Assembly: GCF_030272615.1 (NCBI RefSeq)
Contig: NC_081412.1
Location: forward strand, 140,224,747 to 140,288,746
Direction of reading: 5' to 3'
DNA from: Cryptomeria japonica
Taxonomy: Eukaryota; Streptophyta; Pinopsida; Cupressales; Cupressaceae
DNA: 64,000 nucleotides
Each line of letters starts with the position of its first letter. Position 1 is the stretch's first letter. Positions 60,081 through 64,000 of this stretch are shown here, in pieces. The notes under the pieces were generated by a model that saw only the letters and a list, made by a program, of their open reading frames with translations, was not told the origin of the DNA and made no database searches. The translations under genes were made by a program, and so were the position numbers.

Positions 60081-63000
60081 AGGCAAAAGATCTTGAGAAG
60101 CTGCCAATCATAATGAAATATCAATACTAGGGGCGAACATACGCCTCCAAGCTGGAGGATGTCATCCAATGGGTAACAAACATAGAGATCGGGCATATAG
60201 AGCTCAAAGATAGAGAAAGACAATTAGAGAAACTAGGATTGAGCACATAATATAGGAGGATCAAAAGATCTAGTCTAGTAGAGGCGATTATTTTCTTGCA
60301 ATCATTATAGGCGTCGAAGTTTATAATGCAAGTTGCACAATTTTATAACCCCGACACTAGGCAATGTTTCGATGTTGATGGGAAACTGGTAATTGATTTG
60401 TCGCAAAATATGTTGGCCCTGGTGTTCCAGATTCCCACTAGGAGGGAGGTATTGGTTAAAGGAGAAGAATATGGTGAAAGGGAATAGAACCAGAATATGA
60501 GCCAATGCAAGAAGAGAATGAATGAGGAATGGCTCGAGAAGGAAAGAAAGATAGGCCTAAAAGCAAATGAAATTTTAAGGCAGGATTTCAAAGAACCACA
60601 AAGGGATTTGATTATAATGCTTATCAAGGCCTTAGACAAACCTACATGCTAACACTTTCATCCATGGATGTTCTCATTCATGCCGACAATTTTGGATGGA
60701 CTACAATATTACAACTGGGCTCAAATTTTGTCAGATAACATCATAGACCATCTCAAAGAAGTGCACAACACTAAGAAATTTTTCTTTACATCTTATGTTA
60801 TTTGGGTTGCAGCTAGATCAGGTTAATTTCCAAGGCTGTAGACTGAGGGAAAATTAGGGGAAGAAGAAGGACAAAAAGCTGTATGGGAATATTATACCCA
60901 GTTGCCAGTGAAAGAATCTTGGTTGCACTATTAGAGAATCAATGATGCATTTTTTTTCCTATCATTATAAAGTTAATAGGTGACATTGGGTTCAGGCCGA
61001 GCAAGGAGGCAATGGAGCTAGTAAAGAAGTGGGGGTGTTGGTTCATACAAAACTCCCTATCTACTTATCTGAGAGTAAGTGGGTTCACTGGAGAACCATT
61101 TTTGTTGCCTAGGTACTGTATGGATAGAATAATTTTGTTAGAGTACACAAGGGCGATGGTGCACTTGCAAAATTTGCTATCATCAAGACATAAGACATGG
61201 GTTACAGGTGAAGACTTCCCCTTGAATTTATCATTCTTTTCATGTCAGAAAATTCATGTCGCAAAGGTTGTTGAACAAGAACTGCAAGACCTACAGTTGA
61301 AGCCTTTTAATTATGTCAGGCAATTTTATGATCCATACAATAAATTAAAAGGACTAATGCCAAAAGTATATTAAGAACATCAACTTGCGCTGGAGGATTT
61401 TTGGGCCAATCTTCAAGATAGCTTTGAGGCAAGGGAGAAATATTACCCTCACCTCACTATTCCACAAATAAGAGATTTTGGTATTGAGACTAACATCCCC
61501 AAGCAATTACATGATGATGGTATTTTGCTCGATCTAATGTATAAGGAGACATGGATATATAAGAGGCCACTTCCTCCAATCTGATGGTCACAACAGGAGG
61601 TGGTAGATGTTGATACAATTTCTCAACCAGTGATAGATAGAACTAGAAAGTGGTTAAGTCTAAGGATTAAACCAACTTCCTCCAAAGGTAAACAAAAGAA
61701 TATCCTGACTGACAATCCTCAATCTAGGGTGCATAAGGAGTATACAAGGAGAACCCGATAAGAGTTGAGGAAGAATACCTCTTTAGAACCTAAAGAGGAA
61801 TCTGAAACTCCTTTGACTACAGAAGAATTGAAGCATAAATTAAATGAGAAAATGAAAGAAGTAGAATATCTGGAAAAACAAGCAAGTTTGGGTATTACAG
61901 TGGGCCTAGGGGCCAAACCACAAGCAGAGATTCATCCCGTTAGGCCTGCCATTGAGGGTGTTGCAGGAATGACATAACAACCTTCTCAAGAGGCTCAACC
62001 CTCTAGTTCCTCCATTGCTCTTGCTACAACTACCACCCAAACTACCACTTCTACCACTACTACCACAACAACACCAGCCACCACATCGACTGCATCTATT
62101 GCAACGACTATTTCAACACCACCTCCACCCTTGGCTACAACAACTATTACTCCATCTTGTGTTGCTTCACAAGTATGCACCTGCAAAGACGCCTACAATT
62201 GAGACAATAACTATTAATAATGTGGAGTCAGAATCAGATGAAGAGGAGGCTGAGCCAACACCAAAGAAGGTAGATCTTAAAAAGAGAAAAATAATGACTC
62301 CTTCTAGTGCAGAGAAATGAAAGGAGCCTGTCATGCAAAAGGTATCCAAACTTCCACAGGTAACTCCTATGGATGTAGATGACCAGGGTTTGTAGGAGCA
62401 GCAACAGGATGAAGAAGAGGAAATAGAGTAAAGACAAGATGAAGAACATGATGAAAGGTTGGTTCTTACTCCATGAGATGTAGAAAACTTATTGAAAGAT
62501 ATCACATGTGGAGATAAAGAACAACAAAGTCAAGAGTCAACCAAGAACTTCAATGAGTAAGTGAGCAAAAAGTTAGAAGAATACCAAAAATAGCTCGATA
62601 TTGATGGTTCTCTACAAGCAAACTTGGATCAACAAGTGCTTTTACAACAACAACAACTTGTCGTACCAGTGCTTCCCACTCAGGGAGATCCCCAAGATCC
62701 TCCGGATACACAGTTTGGAGAAGAAGAGTAAAATGAGGAAGAACCATCACAGGAAGCTAGAAGGGTGATGACACAAATAAATACTAAATAATGGGGCATA
62801 AATGAGGGAACACTACAATGATTAACCTTCACTTTTGATAAGAAATAGAAGGTGGTACTGCCTAAACTCACATTGCAGCAAACCATTACGGAGGAGCCAA
62901 AGAAAACAAAGAGGGCTAAGACAATTAATCATTTATCTAGAGCTGGCTCCGGTGAAGTAATTGCCAATATTGCATCCCCTATGGAGACAGAAGGAGAGGG

Positions 63001-63948
63001 ACCTTCAAAATACAAAGTGTCACAGGTAAGGCTTGGAAAGAAAATGAAGTGGGGAGAGCTTAATACTTTGGAGTTTGCTACCAGCATAGTAAGGAGTAGA
63101 ATGGAGAAGGAGCATAACTCCCAACTATAGATAAAGACACAATTAGATCAATGTAAATAATTGCTTGTAGAAATGGGGAAGCCTTTGGATTCAAGGATAG
63201 ATGACTCATTATCGTCCACATCATCATTGCCAGAGGGTGATGTAAGAATTTCGATTGAAATAAGAAAAGTAGCTACCACTACAAAGTCTTGGGCAAAAGA
63301 GAACGTTTCAAAGGTAAAAATTTTCACAACATATGACAGGTATCTATGAAAAGATCCTCAAAATGGAGAAGGCGATAAGAGATTGTTCAACAAATTGGGA
63401 AATAAGGATCAGAGACTTCACCAAGCAATGCAGAAATTTGAATAAAATATTGGCCTTGGGTGAAGAAGTTATTAAAAATGAGGATTTGCAATGTTGGTAG
63501 TTTACAATCTTATATTTTTATAATAGAATTTAAGATTGAAGTTCTTGAGCAGTGCAGGTCAAGGATATTGGAGGCACATGCTCCTCTTTTGAAATCACTT
63601 GGTAAGTATGAGAATTTTGTGAAGAAGTTGTTAGGGGCATATGGTCATAATATTTTGAAAGACGGTCGCCTGAAGGAAAGTGTAGTACTAGATCAATGGG
63701 ATCAGTATGTGGCTCATAATTTTGCACCTACATCAGAGTTTAATATAGAGTTAATGGATAGATACTCATTTTTTATTTCTCAATGTATACATGTGGAAGG
63801 AGTAATTGATAAGTTGGTCAGTAGATGGGAGCAGGCAAAGCAAATTTTGAAGAAGTCCGAGATACATATTTCTTATGTTGTCGATCCTCCTGAAGATACA
63901 ATTGCATATTTTATTAGTAACTACAAGAGCTATAAAAGAAGTAAATGA
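60067..63948 (+). pseudogene. Long degenerate reading frame of unknown function in element E
   Basis: Plus-strand frames can be followed with many single stops from MKYFRKAKDLEKLPIIMKYQ (60067) through LDGLQYYNWAQILSDNIIDH and KKFFFTSYVIWVAARSG. They continue through 61012-61374 (WGCWFIQNSLSTYLRVSGF, MDRIILLEYTRAMVHLQNLL) and PHLTIPQIRDFG. A lysine/glutamate-rich part, a threonine/proline run (about 62000-62150) and acidic and glutamine-rich stretches follow. A conserved-looking C-terminal part is at 63460-63948. I do not recognise the family. It could be the extra ORF before gag known in Ogre-type elements, or an antisense extra gene of another element. Confidence 0.5.
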
Positions 63949-64000
63949 TGAACACATAGTTACCACACATGCAATTTTGACAACTTTTTGAAGATATTTT

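Overview
This window reads as nuclear DNA of a large, repeat-rich plant genome, most likely a gymnosperm such as a conifer. The grounds are one intron-containing nuclear gene for a plastid enzyme (ferredoxin-nitrite reductase) surrounded by old, nested retrotransposons in AT-rich DNA. The taxon is an inference. No bacterial-type operons, tRNA genes or CRISPR arrays were seen.

Left third (1-26.8 kb): after a mostly featureless stretch comes a stack of nested insertions, each dated relative to the next by its target-site duplication (TSD). A 5S rRNA-related SINE-like repeat was hit by a Ty3/gypsy chromovirus (element A, 3148-26803, minus strand, TSD ctcat). A was split inside its protease gene by a long solo-LTR-like element (B, 7174-24557, TSD ctaac). 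B was hit by a LINE (10716-21024, minus strand, 16-bp TSD) and by a non-autonomous copia-like element (C1, 21153-24019). The LINE was itself hit by a second, internally deleted C copy (C2, 15138-16278, TSD tgctg/tgttg). The LINE 3' region also carries three ~560-bp tandem repeats that end at a perfect 16-bp palindrome.

Middle (26.8-36 kb): a diverged ~265-bp tandem array holds a second 5S-related SINE-like copy and a tiny truncated LINE. It leads into the only host gene, nitrite reductase. Five exons (28379-32636) give 1845 nt, an uninterrupted 614-codon frame plus stop, with all [4Fe-4S]/siroheme cysteines present. Intron 1 carries a 294-bp insertion with a 13-bp TSD. Downstream lies a rearranged Ty1/copia remnant with a MITE-like insert.

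Right half (36-64 kb): two large elements of the TAT/Ogre branch of Ty3/gypsy. Element D (39856-57483, minus strand, TSD tgatg, 1.17-kb LTRs) has gag, protease, a G-patch segment, RT, RNase H, a second archaeal-type RNase H and integrase, plus an opposite-strand plant mobile domain (PMD) gene. D sits in the leader of element E (plus strand, 5' LTR 35962-37429). E appears to continue past the window end with a long degenerate reading frame of unknown function. D and E share a conserved leader block with two hairpins whose stems co-vary, and both have clusters of short family-specific words; these are the most novel observations. All transposon genes carry stops or frameshifts, so only nitrite reductase looks functional.
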